Shown piece after piece: positions 27,092 through 38,000 of a stretch of DNA of 64,000 nucleotides. The notes under the pieces are model-generated. The model ran no database searches and was not told the DNA's origin. It was given only the letters and a program-made list of their open reading frames with translations. A program made the translations under genes and the position numbers. The DNA is from Planosporangium flavigriseum. Lineage in GTDB: Bacteria; Actinomycetota; Actinomycetes; Mycobacteriales; Micromonosporaceae. The stretch lies in contig NZ_JAATVW010000023.1 in the NCBI RefSeq assembly GCF_011947225.1, forward strand, positions 1 through 64,000, written 5' to 3'. The stretch's first letter is position 1. Each line of letters begins with the position of its first letter.

Positions 27092-29338
27092 TTGTCCGTG
27101 GTACAGATCGGCGCGGTCGTCATTTGCCTTGCTGTCACGGCGGTTGCGGTGGCGCTGTTCGGCAAGGTCGTCACGTACTTCGTCAGCGTCTTCAAGCTGG
27201 GGCAGCCCGACCGCGCCCGGACCGACCGGCCCGCCGCGCGCGCCGCGACGCTCGTACGCGAATTCCTCGGGCACACCCGGATGTCGCGGCTGCCGGTGGT
27301 GGCCGCGGCGCACTGGTTTGTGATGGTGTCCTTCGGGCTGCTGTTCTTCACTCTGCTCACGGCGTACGGGCAGCTGTTCGATCCGTCCTTCGCGCTGCCG
27401 CTCATCGGCCACTTCGTGCTGTACGAGTGGCTGGCCGAGCTCATCTCGTGGGCGTCCTTCGTCGGCATCCTCGCGCTGATCGCGATCCGGCAGCGCAACC
27501 ACCCGCGCGGCCTGCGGCGCAAGAGCCGCTTCTTCGGCTCGACGTTCTGGCAGGCCTACTACGTCGAGGCGACGATCCTCGGCGTCGTGGTCTGCGTCCT
27601 GACGCTGCGCGGACTGGAGTACGCGCTCGGCCGGGCGCACGGCGAGGAGTCCGCGTCGGCGCTGCACTTCCCGCTCACGGCGTTCATCGGCAAGGCCTTC
27701 TCCGGAGTGGCGGCCGGTAGCCTGGAGACCGCGATCGTCGTCGTCGCCGCGATCAAGATTCTCATCTCGATGGCCTGGATGATCACGATCTCGCTCCAGC
27801 CGACGATGGGCGTGGCCTGGCACCGGTTCCTGGCGTTCTTCAACATCTTCTTCAAGCGCCACGCCAACGGTCGCACCTCGCTCGGCGCGCTCCAGCCGAT
27901 CCAGGTCGGTGGCAAGCCCGTCGACTTCGAGAACATCGAGGAGCTCGACGAGGACGCCGCCCTGGGCGTCGGCAAGGTCGAGGACTTCACGTGGAAGGGC
28001 CTGCTCGACTTCACCACCTGTACCGAGTGCGGTCGCTGCCAGAGCCAGTGCCCGGCGTGGAACACCGAGAAGCCGCTCTCGCCCAAGATGCTCGTCAAGA
28101 CGTTGCGCGACCACGCACACGCCAAGGCGCCGTACCTGCTCACGCCGGACGCCGAGCGCAAGAACCTACCCGAGACGACGACGGCGCTGGCCGAGGTCGT
28201 GCTCATCGGCAACACCAGCTACGACATCAACAACCCGCTGTCGGCGTACAACCCGCACGGCCCCGACGCCGTGATCGACCAGGACGTGCTCTGGTCCTGC
28301 ACCACCTGTGGCGCCTGCGTGGAGCAGTGCCCGGTCGACATCGAGCACGTCGACACCATTGTGGACATGCGCCGGTACCAGGTGCTCATCGAGTCGTCGT
28401 TCCCCGCCGGGCTCGGCGTGCTGTTCAAGAACCTGGAGAACAAGCAGAACCCGTGGGGGATGCCCGCGCAGTCGCGTCTGGACTGGGCCAAGGACCTGCC
28501 GTTCGAGGTGAAGGTCGCGGGCCGCGACATCGAGGACCTCGCGGGCGTCGACTACCTGTTCTGGGTCGGCTGCGCCGGCGCCTACGAGGACCGGGCGAAG
28601 AAGACCACCCAGGCGGTGGCCGAACTTCTGCACACCGCGGGCGTTTCCTTCGCGGTACTGGGCGAGGGGGAGACCTGCACCGGTGACCCGGCCCGCCGCG
28701 CCGGTAACGAGTTCCTGTTCCAGATGCTGGCTCAGGCCAACGTCGAGGTGCTCAACGAGGCCGGCGCGAAGAAGATCGTGGTCACCTGCGCGCACTGCTT
28801 CAACACCATCAAGAACGAGTACCCGCAGCTCGGCGGCTCCTACGAGGTCGTACACCACACCGAACTGCTCAACCAGCTGGTACGGGACAAGAGGTTGGTC
28901 CCGGTTTCCCGTCCGGAGGACGGCGTGCTGGCCGGGTCGGTGACATACCACGACCCGTGCTACCTCGGCCGGCACAACGGCGTCTACTCGCCGCCGCGTG
29001 AGCTCATCGGTGCGCTGCCCGGTGTCCAACTGCGCGAGATGCCTCGCAACCAGGAGAAGTCGTTCTGCTGCGGCGCCGGCGGGGCTCGCATGTGGATGGA
29101 GGAGAAGCTCGGTACCCGGATCAACGCCAACCGTACCGAGGAGGCGGTCGCGACCGGCGCCGATCGGATCGCGGTGGGCTGCCCGTTCTGCCGCGTCATG
29201 ATCTCTGATGGGCTCGCCGGCAAGCAGGCCGACGGCACCGCGCCCAAGGAGATCGAGGTCGTCGACGTGGCCCAGGTGCTGCTCGCGTCCGTCCGTAGCG
29301 GCGGCGAGGCCGGCGCGGCGGCTCCCGGCTCGCCCTGA
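27092..29338 (+). CDS. etfD: EtfD-like membrane Fe-S oxidoreductase (ETF:menaquinone oxidoreductase candidate)
   Basis: A 748-residue protein. About five membrane segments lie in residues 5-250, with histidines (H74, H107, H243) that could bind heme. Then come two [4Fe-4S] motifs (C310/313/316/320 and C403/406/409/413) and two CCG domains (VGCAG near 525; DPCYLGRHNG near 630; CCGAGG near 665). This is the layout of mycobacterial EtfD, which passes ETF electrons to menaquinone. The TTG start follows GGGGGAG. Its presence in the same locus as etfBA and three flavin dehydrogenases gives a complete route from dehydrogenase to quinone. It lacks features of classical ETF-QO. Heterodisulfide-reductase-like or glycolate oxidase Fe-S roles are alternatives. 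Confidence 0.82.
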   Translation: MSVVQIGAVVICLAVTAVAVALFGKVVTYFVSVFKLGQPDRARTDRPAARAATLVREFLGHTRMSRLPVVAAAHWFVMVSFGLLFFTLLTAYGQLFDPSFALPLIGHFVLYEWLAELISWASFVGILALIAIRQRNHPRGLRRKSRFFGSTFWQAYYVEATILGVVVCVLTLRGLEYALGRAHGEESASALHFPLTAFIGKAFSGVAAGSLETAIVVVAAIKILISMAWMITISLQPTMGVAWHRFLAFFNIFFKRHANGRTSLGALQPIQVGGKPVDFENIEELDEDAALGVGKVEDFTWKGLLDFTTCTECGRCQSQCPAWNTEKPLSPKMLVKTLRDHAHAKAPYLLTPDAERKNLPETTTALAEVVLIGNTSYDINNPLSAYNPHGPDAVIDQDVLWSCTTCGACVEQCPVDIEHVDTIVDMRRYQVLIESSFPAGLGVLFKNLENKQNPWGMPAQSRLDWAKDLPFEVKVAGRDIEDLAGVDYLFWVGCAGAYEDRAKKTTQAVAELLHTAGVSFAVLGEGETCTGDPARRAGNEFLFQMLAQANVEVLNEAGAKKIVVTCAHCFNTIKNEYPQLGGSYEVVHHTELLNQLVRDKRLVPVSRPEDGVLAGSVTYHDPCYLGRHNGVYSPPRELIGALPGVQLREMPRNQEKSFCCGAGGARMWMEEKLGTRINANRTEEAVATGADRIAVGCPFCRVMISDGLAGKQADGTAPKEIEVVDVAQVLLASVRSGGEAGAAAPGSP

Positions 29339-29358
29339 GCCGGACGGTTTTGCCGGAG

Positions 29359-29385
29359 CCTCGTCCGCTCAGCGCGCGGACGGGG
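29359..29385. terminator. Imperfect hairpin between convergent genes
   Basis: A ten-pair stem with one G-T pair lies between the EtfD stop and the response-regulator stop, overlapping the latter. Weak evidence. Confidence 0.4.
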
Positions 29386-29848
29386 CCCCGGCCAGCAGCG
29401 TGCGGATCCGGTCCACGAGGTCGTCGCGGAGGTACGGCTTGAGGAGGTAGCCGTCGGCGCCCACCGTGTGCCCCAGCACCTTGAGGTCGGCGGCTGTCGC
29501 GTACGCGCTGAGAATCAGTACCGGCACGTCGGCCGTCGATCGGTCTTGACGAAGGCGTACACAGACGTCGAAACCGGTCATTTTCGGCATGCGTACGTCG
29601 AGGACGATGACATCGGGGCGTGCCGCTTGCGCGGCTTTCAGGCCGGACGGGCCGTCGTCGGCGGTGAGAACGGTGTACCCCTCGGCGGAGAGCTGCGCCG
29701 TGACGAGTTCACGGACGTCCGGGTCGTCGTCGATGATGAGGACGGTGGGCGCGGCGGATCGCCCGGGATGCCGCTGCCGGGTACCGGCGGGCAGGGGTGG
29801 CAGGCCGCGAAAGTGCTCGCGGTAGTGCTCAAGGAGCGAAACCGGCAT
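29369..29848 (-). CDS. CheY-like response regulator, single receiver domain
   Basis: A 159-residue protein: about 33 linker residues and one receiver domain. The acidic pair D40/D41 (plus D42), phospho-acceptor D84 in VLDVRMPKMTG, S114 in the Thr/Ser position and K137 in LLKPY are intact. There is no output domain, so it acts through protein contacts or as a phospho-relay. The ATG at 29848 has GGAGG eight bases upstream. No histidine kinase lies nearby, so its partner is encoded elsewhere. Confidence 0.88.
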   Translation of the reverse strand: MPVSLLEHYREHFRGLPPLPAGTRQRHPGRSAAPTVLIIDDDPDVRELVTAQLSAEGYTVLTADDGPSGLKAAQAARPDVIVLDVRMPKMTGFDVCVRLRQDRSTADVPVLILSAYATAADLKVLGHTVGADGYLLKPYLRDDLVDRIRTLLAGAPSAR

Positions 29849-29997
29849 AGTGGACCTCCGGCGTGCGGGTCGGTGCAGGGTGCACCGATTGCAGATCCTT
29901 GACGCCGGGGGTGGTGGCTCCGGTCCCAGTGTGGTGCAGGACGGGAGCACACTCCTCGGTACGACCCGCGCCGAGGGCGGAAGCTAGAGTCGGTGCG

Positions 29998-30603
29998 ATG
30001 GACGCCGCCGCGTGGGACCAGCGCTACGCCGCCAGTGACCTGGTGTGGAGCGCCGAGCCGAACCGGTTCGTCGCCGCCGAGCTTGCCGACCTGCCGCCGG
30101 GGCGGGCTCTCGACCTGGGCGCCGGGGAGGGCCGCAACGCGATCTGGCTGGCCACCAGCGGCTGGCGGGTCACCGCCGTCGACTTCTCTGCCGTCGCGAT
30201 CGACAAGGGCCGCCGGCTCGCCGAGGCCCGGGAAGTCGAGGTGGAGTGGGTCGTCGCTGACGTGACCGAGTACCGACCGCCGGCGGGCGGGTTCGACCTG
30301 GTGCTCATTGCGTACCTGCACCTGGCGCCCGCCGACCTGGCCACGGTGCTGCGCCGGGCGGCAGACGCGCTCGCGCCGGCCGGTACCTTGCTGGTCGTCG
30401 GGCACGACGTCACGAACATCGCCGACGGCGTCGGCGGTCCGCAGGACCCCGAGTTGCTGTACACACCGCAGGGCATCACCGAGTGCCTCGACGGGCTGCG
30501 CCTTGCCCACGCGGACCGCGTTCGCCGTCCGGTCGCCGGTCAGGCCGACGGGCGCGCGGCGATCGACACCGTCGTGCGGGCGCAGCGGCCGAGCCGCGGT
30601 TAG
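29998..30603 (+). CDS. Class I SAM-dependent methyltransferase
   Basis: A 201-residue methyltransferase of the TehB/thiopurine-like group. Motif I ALDLGAGEGRNAIWLA is near 37-52, then VTAVDFSAVAIDKG (motif II) and FDLVLIAYLHL. The methyl acceptor is not predictable. It converges with the L,D-transpeptidase gene, overlapping it by four bases at the 3' ends. Confidence 0.82.
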   Translation: MDAAAWDQRYAASDLVWSAEPNRFVAAELADLPPGRALDLGAGEGRNAIWLATSGWRVTAVDFSAVAIDKGRRLAEAREVEVEWVVADVTEYRPPAGGFDLVLIAYLHLAPADLATVLRRAADALAPAGTLLVVGHDVTNIADGVGGPQDPELLYTPQGITECLDGLRLAHADRVRRPVAGQADGRAAIDTVVRAQRPSRG

Positions 30604-31475
30604 CCGGCGGGGCCGTCGAGGACCACGACCGCGGTCCCCGGCACGAGTTCCTGCAGCAGCAACTGCTGGCCCGACTTCGTCAGGCGGATGCACCCGTCGC
30701 TGTCGTCCTTGCCGAGCGTCCGGTCGTTGTGCCAGGTGTGTATGCCGATATGGGCGCCGCGCAGGCCGGCCGGGACGGCATTCACGTCGTCCGGCACGGC
30801 GCCCAGGGCGAACACGTCGGTGTTGGCGTACACCGCCCCCGGCAGCGACGAGCGCCCGAGGATGAACGTCCGGCCGAGCGGGGTCGGCGTCTGCCGGACA
30901 CCAAGGGTCACCGGCCAGGACCGGAAGAGGGCGCCGTCGCGGAACCAGCGCATCTCGTGGGTGCTGCGGTAGACCACGAGCTGGTCGCGCAGCGGCACGG
31001 TCGTGAAGCCGTCGCCGGGCGGTAGCCACGCGATCGTCCGGTTCGCCGAGGGGAGCATTACGGCGGTCCAACCCGACTTGCGCGCCACCACGGGCATCGT
31101 CACCTCGACGCCGCTGATGGTCGGCGCGAGAAACGCGCGGGGCTGCCCGCCGGGCGCGTCGTACGCGGCGAGCTTACGGGTCGGATGCAGGCCTTCGGCG
31201 AGGTGGGCGGTCGACAGGGCGTCCGGATCCGACGGGAACCCGGCGGGCGCCGGACCGTAGGTGACGACGGGCAGGTCAGCGGGGGCCGCGGCAGCCGAGG
31301 GGATCACCTCGGCCGACGGCGCCGCGAGCGACGGCTGCGGAGCAGGGGGTTGCGCTGAAACCCACCGCGCCGGTCGGTGCGCGCACCCGGTGCTGGCGAT
31401 CAGCGCCACCACGGCCAGGCAGGTGGACCGTCGCAGTGACCCGGTGGAAGGACGTTGGTAGGAGAACCGCACCAC
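30600..31475 (-). CDS. L,D-transpeptidase (YkuD domain), exported
   Basis: A 291-residue exported protein. A signal peptide covers about residues 1-30, with a possible lipobox (STGC, C31; the -3 residue is atypical). An Ala/Pro-rich linker follows, then the YkuD domain from about 165. The catalytic motif is complete: H246 and S259-D-G-C262-I-R. It would form 3-3 peptidoglycan cross-links or anchor proteins to the wall. The GTG start is doubled (GTG GTG) and the ribosome site is weak. Confidence 0.88.
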   Translation of the reverse strand: MVRFSYQRPSTGSLRRSTCLAVVALIASTGCAHRPARWVSAQPPAPQPSLAAPSAEVIPSAAAAPADLPVVTYGPAPAGFPSDPDALSTAHLAEGLHPTRKLAAYDAPGGQPRAFLAPTISGVEVTMPVVARKSGWTAVMLPSANRTIAWLPPGDGFTTVPLRDQLVVYRSTHEMRWFRDGALFRSWPVTLGVRQTPTPLGRTFILGRSSLPGAVYANTDVFALGAVPDDVNAVPAGLRGAHIGIHTWHNDRTLGKDDSDGCIRLTKSGQQLLLQELVPGTAVVVLDGPAG

Positions 31476-31700
31476 GGAAGATTAACCGCCGTGAAGCGGC
31501 GATGCACAGGTGTGTATCGCTCGATGGCCGCTCGTCGGCGCCTGGAGCCCGGTCTCCACGGCTTCGCGGAGGTGCGATGACTCCGAGCCCTCGTACGAAC
31601 GCACAGAATCCCGGCGATCATCGTTGCTTTGGTCGCATTGAGATCGCAGTTGGTCCCGTAGAACCTCACGTAGACGAAGAGAATTCCCCAGGGAGTGTCG

Positions 31701-34154
31701 ATGGCGCGGGCTGAACTACCTTCACGTGCACAGGTGGTCATCGTTGGCGGCGGGGTGGTGGGCGCGAGCGTGGCCTACCACCTGACCAAGCGGGGATGGA
31801 CCGATGTCGTCCTGCTGGAACGCAACGTGCTGACGTCCGGGACGACCTGGCACGCGGCCGGGCTGGTGACGCAGGCCCGCGCGACCGACGGGACCCGGAA
31901 GATCGTTCAGCGCAGCCTCGAGGTGTTCCGGAACCTGGAGGCCGACACCGGTTTCTCCACGGGCTTCGTCCAGACCGGAACCCTGAACCTCGCGATGAGT
32001 CAGGACCGCTGGGACGAGCTCAGGCACCAGGCCACCTCGGTGCGGTCGAGCGGCGTGGAGGCCCACCTGCTGAACGTGGACCAGACGCTCGAGAAGTACC
32101 CGTTGCTGAATCCGGACGGCATCCTGGGCAGCCTCTACTTCCCGTACGACGGCCGGGGGAGCGCGACCGACACGACGACCTCGCTGGCCCGCGGCGCGGC
32201 GCAGCGCGGCGCGAAGATCTTCGAAAACGTCGTGGTCGAGGACGTGCTGACCCGGCAGGGACGGGTCGTCGGCGTGTCGACGTCGCTGGGCGACATCGAA
32301 GCCGAGTACGTCGTGAACGCCACCGGAATGTGGGGGCGCGAGTTCGGCGCCAGGGCCGGGGTCGACGTCCCCCTGCAGGCGCTCGCGCACTACTACATCG
32401 TCACCGAGGCGATCCCCGGCCTCACCCGCAACCTGCCCACCGTCAAGAGCGGCGACGACTACGCGTACGTCAAGGACGAAGCGGGCGCCATCATGGTGGG
32501 CTTCTTCGAACCGGGCAGCTACGCCTGGTCGTCCCGCGGAATTCCGGAGAACTCGGGCTTCACCCAGCTACCGGAGGACTGGGACCACCTCTGGCCGTTC
32601 TACGAGAAGATGACCTCGCGTATCCCGATCCTGGCCGACGCCGGTATCAAGCTGCACTTCTGCGGCCCCGAGAGCTTCACCCCGGACGGTCTCTACCACC
32701 TCGGCGAGGCGCCCTACCTGCGCAACTACTTCGTGGCGGCGGGTTTCAACTCGGTCGGCTTCCTGTCCGGCCCCGGCGCCGGATCAGTGCTCGCTGACAT
32801 GATCGTCGACGGCCGGTCCCCGATCGACCTCCCGGAACTCGACCCCGCCCGCGTGCAGGATCACGAGACGAACCGGCGCTTCCTCGAGCAGCGCGTCGTC
32901 GAGACCCTCGATGTCTCGTACGAGGTCCACTGGCCGTTCCAGCAGCGGACGTCAGCGCGCCCGCTGCGCAGAAGCCCCCTGTACGACCGGACGGCCGCGG
33001 CCGGCGCCGTCTTCGGCGAGCTTCTCGGCTGGGAACGCGCCAACTGGTACGCCCCGGAAGGCGTCGACAAGGAGTACCGGTACTCGTTCGGCCGCCAGAA
33101 CTGGTTCGAGCACTCGGCGGCCGAGCACCGGGCCGTCCGGGAGGAAGTCGGCCTGTTCGACACCTCGTCGTTCGGGAAGCTGCTGGTCCAGGGGCGGGAT
33201 GCGGTCACGGTCCTGCAGCGGCTGAGCGCCAACGACGTCGACGTCGAACCCGGCCGGATCGTCTACACCCAGTGGCTCAACGAGCACGGCGGCATCGAGG
33301 CCGACGTGACGATCACCCGGTGGGACGAGACCCGCTTCCTCGTGCTGTCCGGCCCGGCGACCGTCAACCGTGACCTGGCGTGGATCCACCGTCACATCGG
33401 CCCCGATGACTTCGCCACCGTCACGGACATCACCGGCTCGCTGGCGATGCTCTCCGTGATGGGCCCCGACTCGCGGCGGCTCCTCCAGCCGCTGACCGAC
33501 GCGGACCTGTCCAACGAGGCGTTCCCGTTCGGGCGCTCGAAGCGGATCGACCTCGGCCTCGGGTACGCGCGGGCGACCCGCATCACGTACGTGGGGGAGC
33601 TGGGCTGGGAACTGCTGATCCCGATCGACATCGCCGTGCACGTCTACGACACGATCGTCGAGGCCGGCGCGGCAGTGAACCTTCGGCACGCCGGCTACCA
33701 CGCCCTCAACTCGCTCCGCCTGGAGAAGGCCTACCGCAGCTGGGGGCATGACATCTCGGCGGGGGACACCCCGCTGGAGGCGGGGCTCGGATTCGCCGTC
33801 AAGTGGGACAAGCCGGGCGGCTTCATCGGCAGGGAGGCGCTGCAGCGGCAACGGGAGGCCGGCGTCAAGCGGCGGCTCGTCCAGTTCCTCCTTGGCGACC
33901 CCGACGCGATACTGTTCCACGACGAGCCGATCTCCAAAGCGGGGGTGCAGGTCGGGCGGGTCGTCTCCGCTCAGTACGGTCACACCCTGGGTGGATCCGT
34001 CGCCCTCGGGTGGATCGAGGCGCCGTCGCGCGATCACGAGAGCGGTTGGTACGAGGCCGGCGACTTCGAGATCGAGGTGGCCGACGAGCGTATCCCCGCG
34101 AAGGCGTCGCTCCGCCCGCTGTACGACCCCAAGTCCGAAAGGCCCAGAAGTTGA
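31701..34154 (+). CDS. Dimethylglycine/sarcosine dehydrogenase-type FAD and GcvT fusion
   Basis: An 817-residue protein of usual length for the family. The N-terminal DAO domain has IVGGGVVGAS near 14-23 and the covalent FAD motif SGTTWHAAGL with H51. The C-terminal half is a GcvT-like aminomethyltransferase domain that binds tetrahydrofolate. It removes an N-methyl group oxidatively, giving 5,10-methylene-THF, and passes electrons to ETF. The ATG at 31701 follows AGGGAG. The next gene, purU, overlaps its stop. The etfBA and etfD genes in this window could serve it. The choice between dimethylglycine, sarcosine and another N-methyl substrate is open. Confidence 0.85.
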   Translation: MARAELPSRAQVVIVGGGVVGASVAYHLTKRGWTDVVLLERNVLTSGTTWHAAGLVTQARATDGTRKIVQRSLEVFRNLEADTGFSTGFVQTGTLNLAMSQDRWDELRHQATSVRSSGVEAHLLNVDQTLEKYPLLNPDGILGSLYFPYDGRGSATDTTTSLARGAAQRGAKIFENVVVEDVLTRQGRVVGVSTSLGDIEAEYVVNATGMWGREFGARAGVDVPLQALAHYYIVTEAIPGLTRNLPTVKSGDDYAYVKDEAGAIMVGFFEPGSYAWSSRGIPENSGFTQLPEDWDHLWPFYEKMTSRIPILADAGIKLHFCGPESFTPDGLYHLGEAPYLRNYFVAAGFNSVGFLSGPGAGSVLADMIVDGRSPIDLPELDPARVQDHETNRRFLEQRVVETLDVSYEVHWPFQQRTSARPLRRSPLYDRTAAAGAVFGELLGWERANWYAPEGVDKEYRYSFGRQNWFEHSAAEHRAVREEVGLFDTSSFGKLLVQGRDAVTVLQRLSANDVDVEPGRIVYTQWLNEHGGIEADVTITRWDETRFLVLSGPATVNRDLAWIHRHIGPDDFATVTDITGSLAMLSVMGPDSRRLLQPLTDADLSNEAFPFGRSKRIDLGLGYARATRITYVGELGWELLIPIDIAVHVYDTIVEAGAAVNLRHAGYHALNSLRLEKAYRSWGHDISAGDTPLEAGLGFAVKWDKPGGFIGREALQRQREAGVKRRLVQFLLGDPDAILFHDEPISKAGVQVGRVVSAQYGHTLGGSVALGWIEAPSRDHESGWYEAGDFEIEVADERIPAKASLRPLYDPKSERPRS

Positions 34155-35017
34155 TCCCCGCGCCCAACACCGAGTTCGTCCTCACCCTGTCCTGCGCCGA
34201 CCGGCGCGGCATCGTGGCGGCCGTGGCCGCGTTCCTGTCCGATCAGGGCTGCACGATCCGCGACAGCCAGCAGTTCGGGGACGAAGACACCGGACGGTTC
34301 TTCCTGCGGGTCCACTTCATAAGCGAGGTCGGGCCGATCGACGTGGAACGCATCCGGAAGCTGTTCGAAGCCACGAGCGACGAGTTCGCCATGAACTGGG
34401 CGATCAACGACGTCTCAGTCCGTAACCGGCTGCTCGTGATGGTCTCCAAGCAGGGTCACTGCCTCAACGACTTGCTGTACCGCGTTCGTACCGGCGCGCT
34501 CGCAGCGGAGATCCCGGTCGTCGTCTCCAACCACGAGGACCTCCGGTCCCTCGTCGAGTGGCACGGCATCCCGTTCCACCACGTGCCGGTCACGGCCGAG
34601 ACGAAGCCGGCGGCGGAGGACAGGCTGCGGGCGCTCATCGAGGAGTACTCGATCGACACGGTGGTGCTCGCCCGGTACATGCAGATCCTGTCCGACTCCC
34701 TTTGCCGGGACCTGGCGGGCAAGGCGATCAACATCCACCACAGCCTGCTGCCGAGCTTCAAGGGTGCGCGCCCGTACTTCCAGGCGCACACCCGGGGCGT
34801 CAAGGTGGTGGGGGCGACCGCGCACTACGTGACCGCCGACCTCGACGAGGGGCCGATCATCGAGCAGGACTTCACGAGGGTGTCGCACAAGCACAGCGCG
34901 CAGAACCTGACCGCGCTGGGGCGCGACCTCGAAGCGGTCGCCCTGGCGCGGGCGGTGACCGCCCACGTGGAGCACCGGGTGCTGCTGAACGGGACGAAGA
35001 CGGTCGTCTTCGACTGA
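34151..35017 (+). CDS. purU: Formyltetrahydrofolate deformylase
   Basis: A 288-residue PurU, close to E. coli length (280). An ACT-like domain (about 8-85) starts LTLSCADRRGIVAAVAAFL. The hydrolase domain has the formyltransferase-type catalytic residues in NIHHSLLPSFKG and ATAHYVTADLDEGPI. It releases formate from 10-formyl-THF. The start is TTG at 34151, overlapping the dehydrogenase stop by four bases (TTGA), which implies coupled translation. The formate made is the substrate of the next gene. Confidence 0.92.
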   Translation: MIPAPNTEFVLTLSCADRRGIVAAVAAFLSDQGCTIRDSQQFGDEDTGRFFLRVHFISEVGPIDVERIRKLFEATSDEFAMNWAINDVSVRNRLLVMVSKQGHCLNDLLYRVRTGALAAEIPVVVSNHEDLRSLVEWHGIPFHHVPVTAETKPAAEDRLRALIEEYSIDTVVLARYMQILSDSLCRDLAGKAINIHHSLLPSFKGARPYFQAHTRGVKVVGATAHYVTADLDEGPIIEQDFTRVSHKHSAQNLTALGRDLEAVALARAVTAHVEHRVLLNGTKTVVFD

Positions 35018-35062
35018 ATCAATAGTGTTTGGAATCGTCCCGTACGTGGTAACGCATGATCC

Positions 35063-38000
35063 ATGGGTGTGCGTACCTGGATCGAGGGCTGGCCGGTCTA
35101 CCGGCAGCTGACCGGCACCGACCCGCTCGGCCGTGGGGCGGCCGCCCAGTCGCCCCGCTCCAAGGGGCTCACCGCGCGGACCGAGACGGCCGACTCGATG
35201 GCCAGGTCGGTCTGCCCGTACTGTGCGGTCGGCTGCGGCCAGCGGGTCTACGTCTCCGATGGCCAGGTCACCCAGATCGAGGGCGACCCGGACTCGCCGA
35301 TCTCGCGCGGCCGGCTGTGCCCCAAGGGCTCGGCGAGCAAGAGCCTGGTGACCAGCCCGCTGCGGCAGACGAAGGTGCGGTACCGCCGTCCTTACTCGAC
35401 CGAGTGGGAGGATCTCGACCTCGACACGGCGATGGACATGATCGCCGACCGGGTCATCGCGGCCCGGGCGGCGTCGTGGGAGGACGCCGACGACGAGGGC
35501 CGGCCGCTCAACCGCACGCTGGGGATCTCCAGCCTGGGTGGCGCCACGCTGGACAACGAGGAGAACTACCTCATCAAGAAGTTGTTCACGGCGATGGGGG
35601 CTATCCAGATCGAGAATCAGGCCCGTATTTGACACTCGTCCACCGTCCCCGGTCTGGGGACCAGCTTCGGTCGCGGTGGCGCCACCAACTTCCTGCAGGA
35701 CCTCGCCAACGCTGACTGCATCATCATCCAGGGCTCCAACATGGCCGAGGCCCACCCGGTCGGATTCCAGTGGGTCATGGAGGCCAAGCGGCGCGGCGCC
35801 CGGGTGATCCACGTCGACCCGCGCTTCACGCGTACCAGCGCCGTCGCGGACACGTACGTGCCTATCCGCGCGGGCTCGGACATCGCGTTCCTCGGCGGGG
35901 TGATCAACTACATCCTGAGCAACGACCTCGACTTCCGCGAGTACGTGCTGGCGTACACGAACGCGTCGACGATCGTCAGCGAGGACTTCCGCGACACCGA
36001 GGACCTCGACGGCCTGTTCTCCGGCTTCGATCCGGAGAAGCGCACCTACGACCCGTCGAGCTGGCACTACGACGGGCACGAGGGCGAGGGCGACCGGCAG
36101 GACACGCACATGCAGCGGGAGACGGCCAGCGCGTTGCAGCACGAGTCGCACGGGCCGGGGGTGCCCAGCGACCCCGACCGCGACGAGACGTTGCAGCACC
36201 CGCGCTGCGTGTACCAGATCCTCAAGCGGCACTACGCGCGCTACACGCCCGAGGTGGTCGAGCGGATCTGCGGCGTGCCGCGGGAGAAGTTCGCCGACGT
36301 CGCCCGGGCCTGGGCGGAGAACTCCGGGCGCGAGCGTACGACGTCGCTGGTGTACTCGGTCGGCTGGACGCAGCACAGCGTCGGGGTGCAGTACATCCGG
36401 GCCGGCGCGATCATCCAGTTGCTGTTGGGCAACGCGGGACGGCCGGGTGGCGGCGTCATGGCGCTGCGCGGGCACGCCAGCATCCAGGGCTCGACCGACA
36501 TCCCGACGCTGTTCAACCTGCTGCCGGGGTATCTGCCGATGCCGCACCACGAGCAGCACGCCACGTACGCCGACTGGGTGGACAGCATCAGCCACCCCGA
36601 GCAGAAGGGGTTCTGGCACGACGCGGGGGCGTTCTGCGCGAGCCTGCTCAAGGCGTACTGGGGGGAGGCGGCCACGCCGGACAACGACTTCTGCTACGGG
36701 TACCTGCCGCGGCTGACCGGCGACCACGGCACGTACCAGCAGGTCTTCAACATGATCGACGGCAAGATCAAGGGGTACTTCCTGCTCGGGCAGAACCCCG
36801 CGGTCGGCTCCGCCCACGGCAAGGCGCAGCGGCTCGGCATGGCCAACCTGGACTGGCTGGTCGTCCGCGACCTGTTCATGATCGAGAGCGCCACGTTCTG
36901 GAAGAACAGCCCAGAGGTCGAGACCGGCGAGATCGTGCCCGAGGAGTGCCGCACCGAGGTGTTCTTCCTGCCGGCAGCGTCCCATGTGGAGAAGGAGGGC
37001 ACCTTCACCCAGACCCAGCGGCTGTTGCAGTGGCGGGAAAAGGCGCTCGACCCGCCGGGCGACGCCCGCTCGGAGCTGTGGTTCTTCTACCACCTGGGCC
37101 GCATCATCCGCGAGAAGCTCGCCGGCTCCACCCTGCGCCGGGACCGTCCGATCCTCGACCTGGCGTGGGACTATCCGACGCACGGCGAGCACGCCGAGCC
37201 GAGCGCGGAGACGGTGCTCAAGGAGATCAACGGGTACGAGGTCGGCTCCGGCAGTCCACTGTCGACGTTCGGGGAGTTGAAGGACGACGGCTCCACCGTC
37301 GGCGGCTGCTGGATCTACACCGGTGTCTACGCCGACGGCGTCAACCAGGCCGCCCGCCGGGCGCCGCGCGAGGAGCAGGACGTGGCCGCCCACCAATGGG
37401 GCTGGGCCTGGCCGGCCGACCGGCGCATCCTGTACAACCGGGCCTCCGCCGACCCGCAAGGTAGGCCGTGGAGCGAGCGCAAGAAGTACGTCTGGTGGGA
37501 CGCGGACTCCGGTGAGTGGGTCGGCCACGACGTGCCCGACTTCGAGAAGACGAAGCCGCCGTCCTACCGGCCGGAGCCGGGCACCCCCGGCGTCGAGGGC
37601 ATCGCCGGCGACGACGCGTTCATCATGCAGGGTGACGGGAAGGGCTGGCTGTTCGTGCCGGCCGGGCTGATCGACGGGCCACTGCCGACGCACTACGAGC
37701 CGGTCGAATCGCCCGTGACCAACCCGCTGTACAAGCAGCAGGCCAACCCGACCCGCAAGGTGTACGAGCGGCCGGACAACCCGCTCAACCCGAGCGCGCC
37801 CGACCCGCACGCCGAGGTGTTCCCGTACGTGTTCGCGGTCAGCCGGCTCACCGAGCACCACACCGCCGGCGGCATGAGCCGTACCCTGGGACACCTGGCC
37901 GAACTGCAGCCGGCGATGTTCGTCGAGGTGTCGCCGGACCTGGCCGCCGAGCGAGGCCTGACCCACCTCGGCTGGGCGCACGTCGTCACCGCGCGGGCGG

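Noticed and set aside
31476-31700. Riboswitch (e.g. glycine type) upstream of the dimethylglycine dehydrogenase
   Set aside because: I looked for conserved aptamer cores and found none; only weak hairpins are visible.
35630-35632. TGA in fdhA read as a nonsense mutation
   Set aside because: It lies exactly at the known Sec codon of FdnG-type enzymes, and a SECIS-like hairpin with the right spacing follows.
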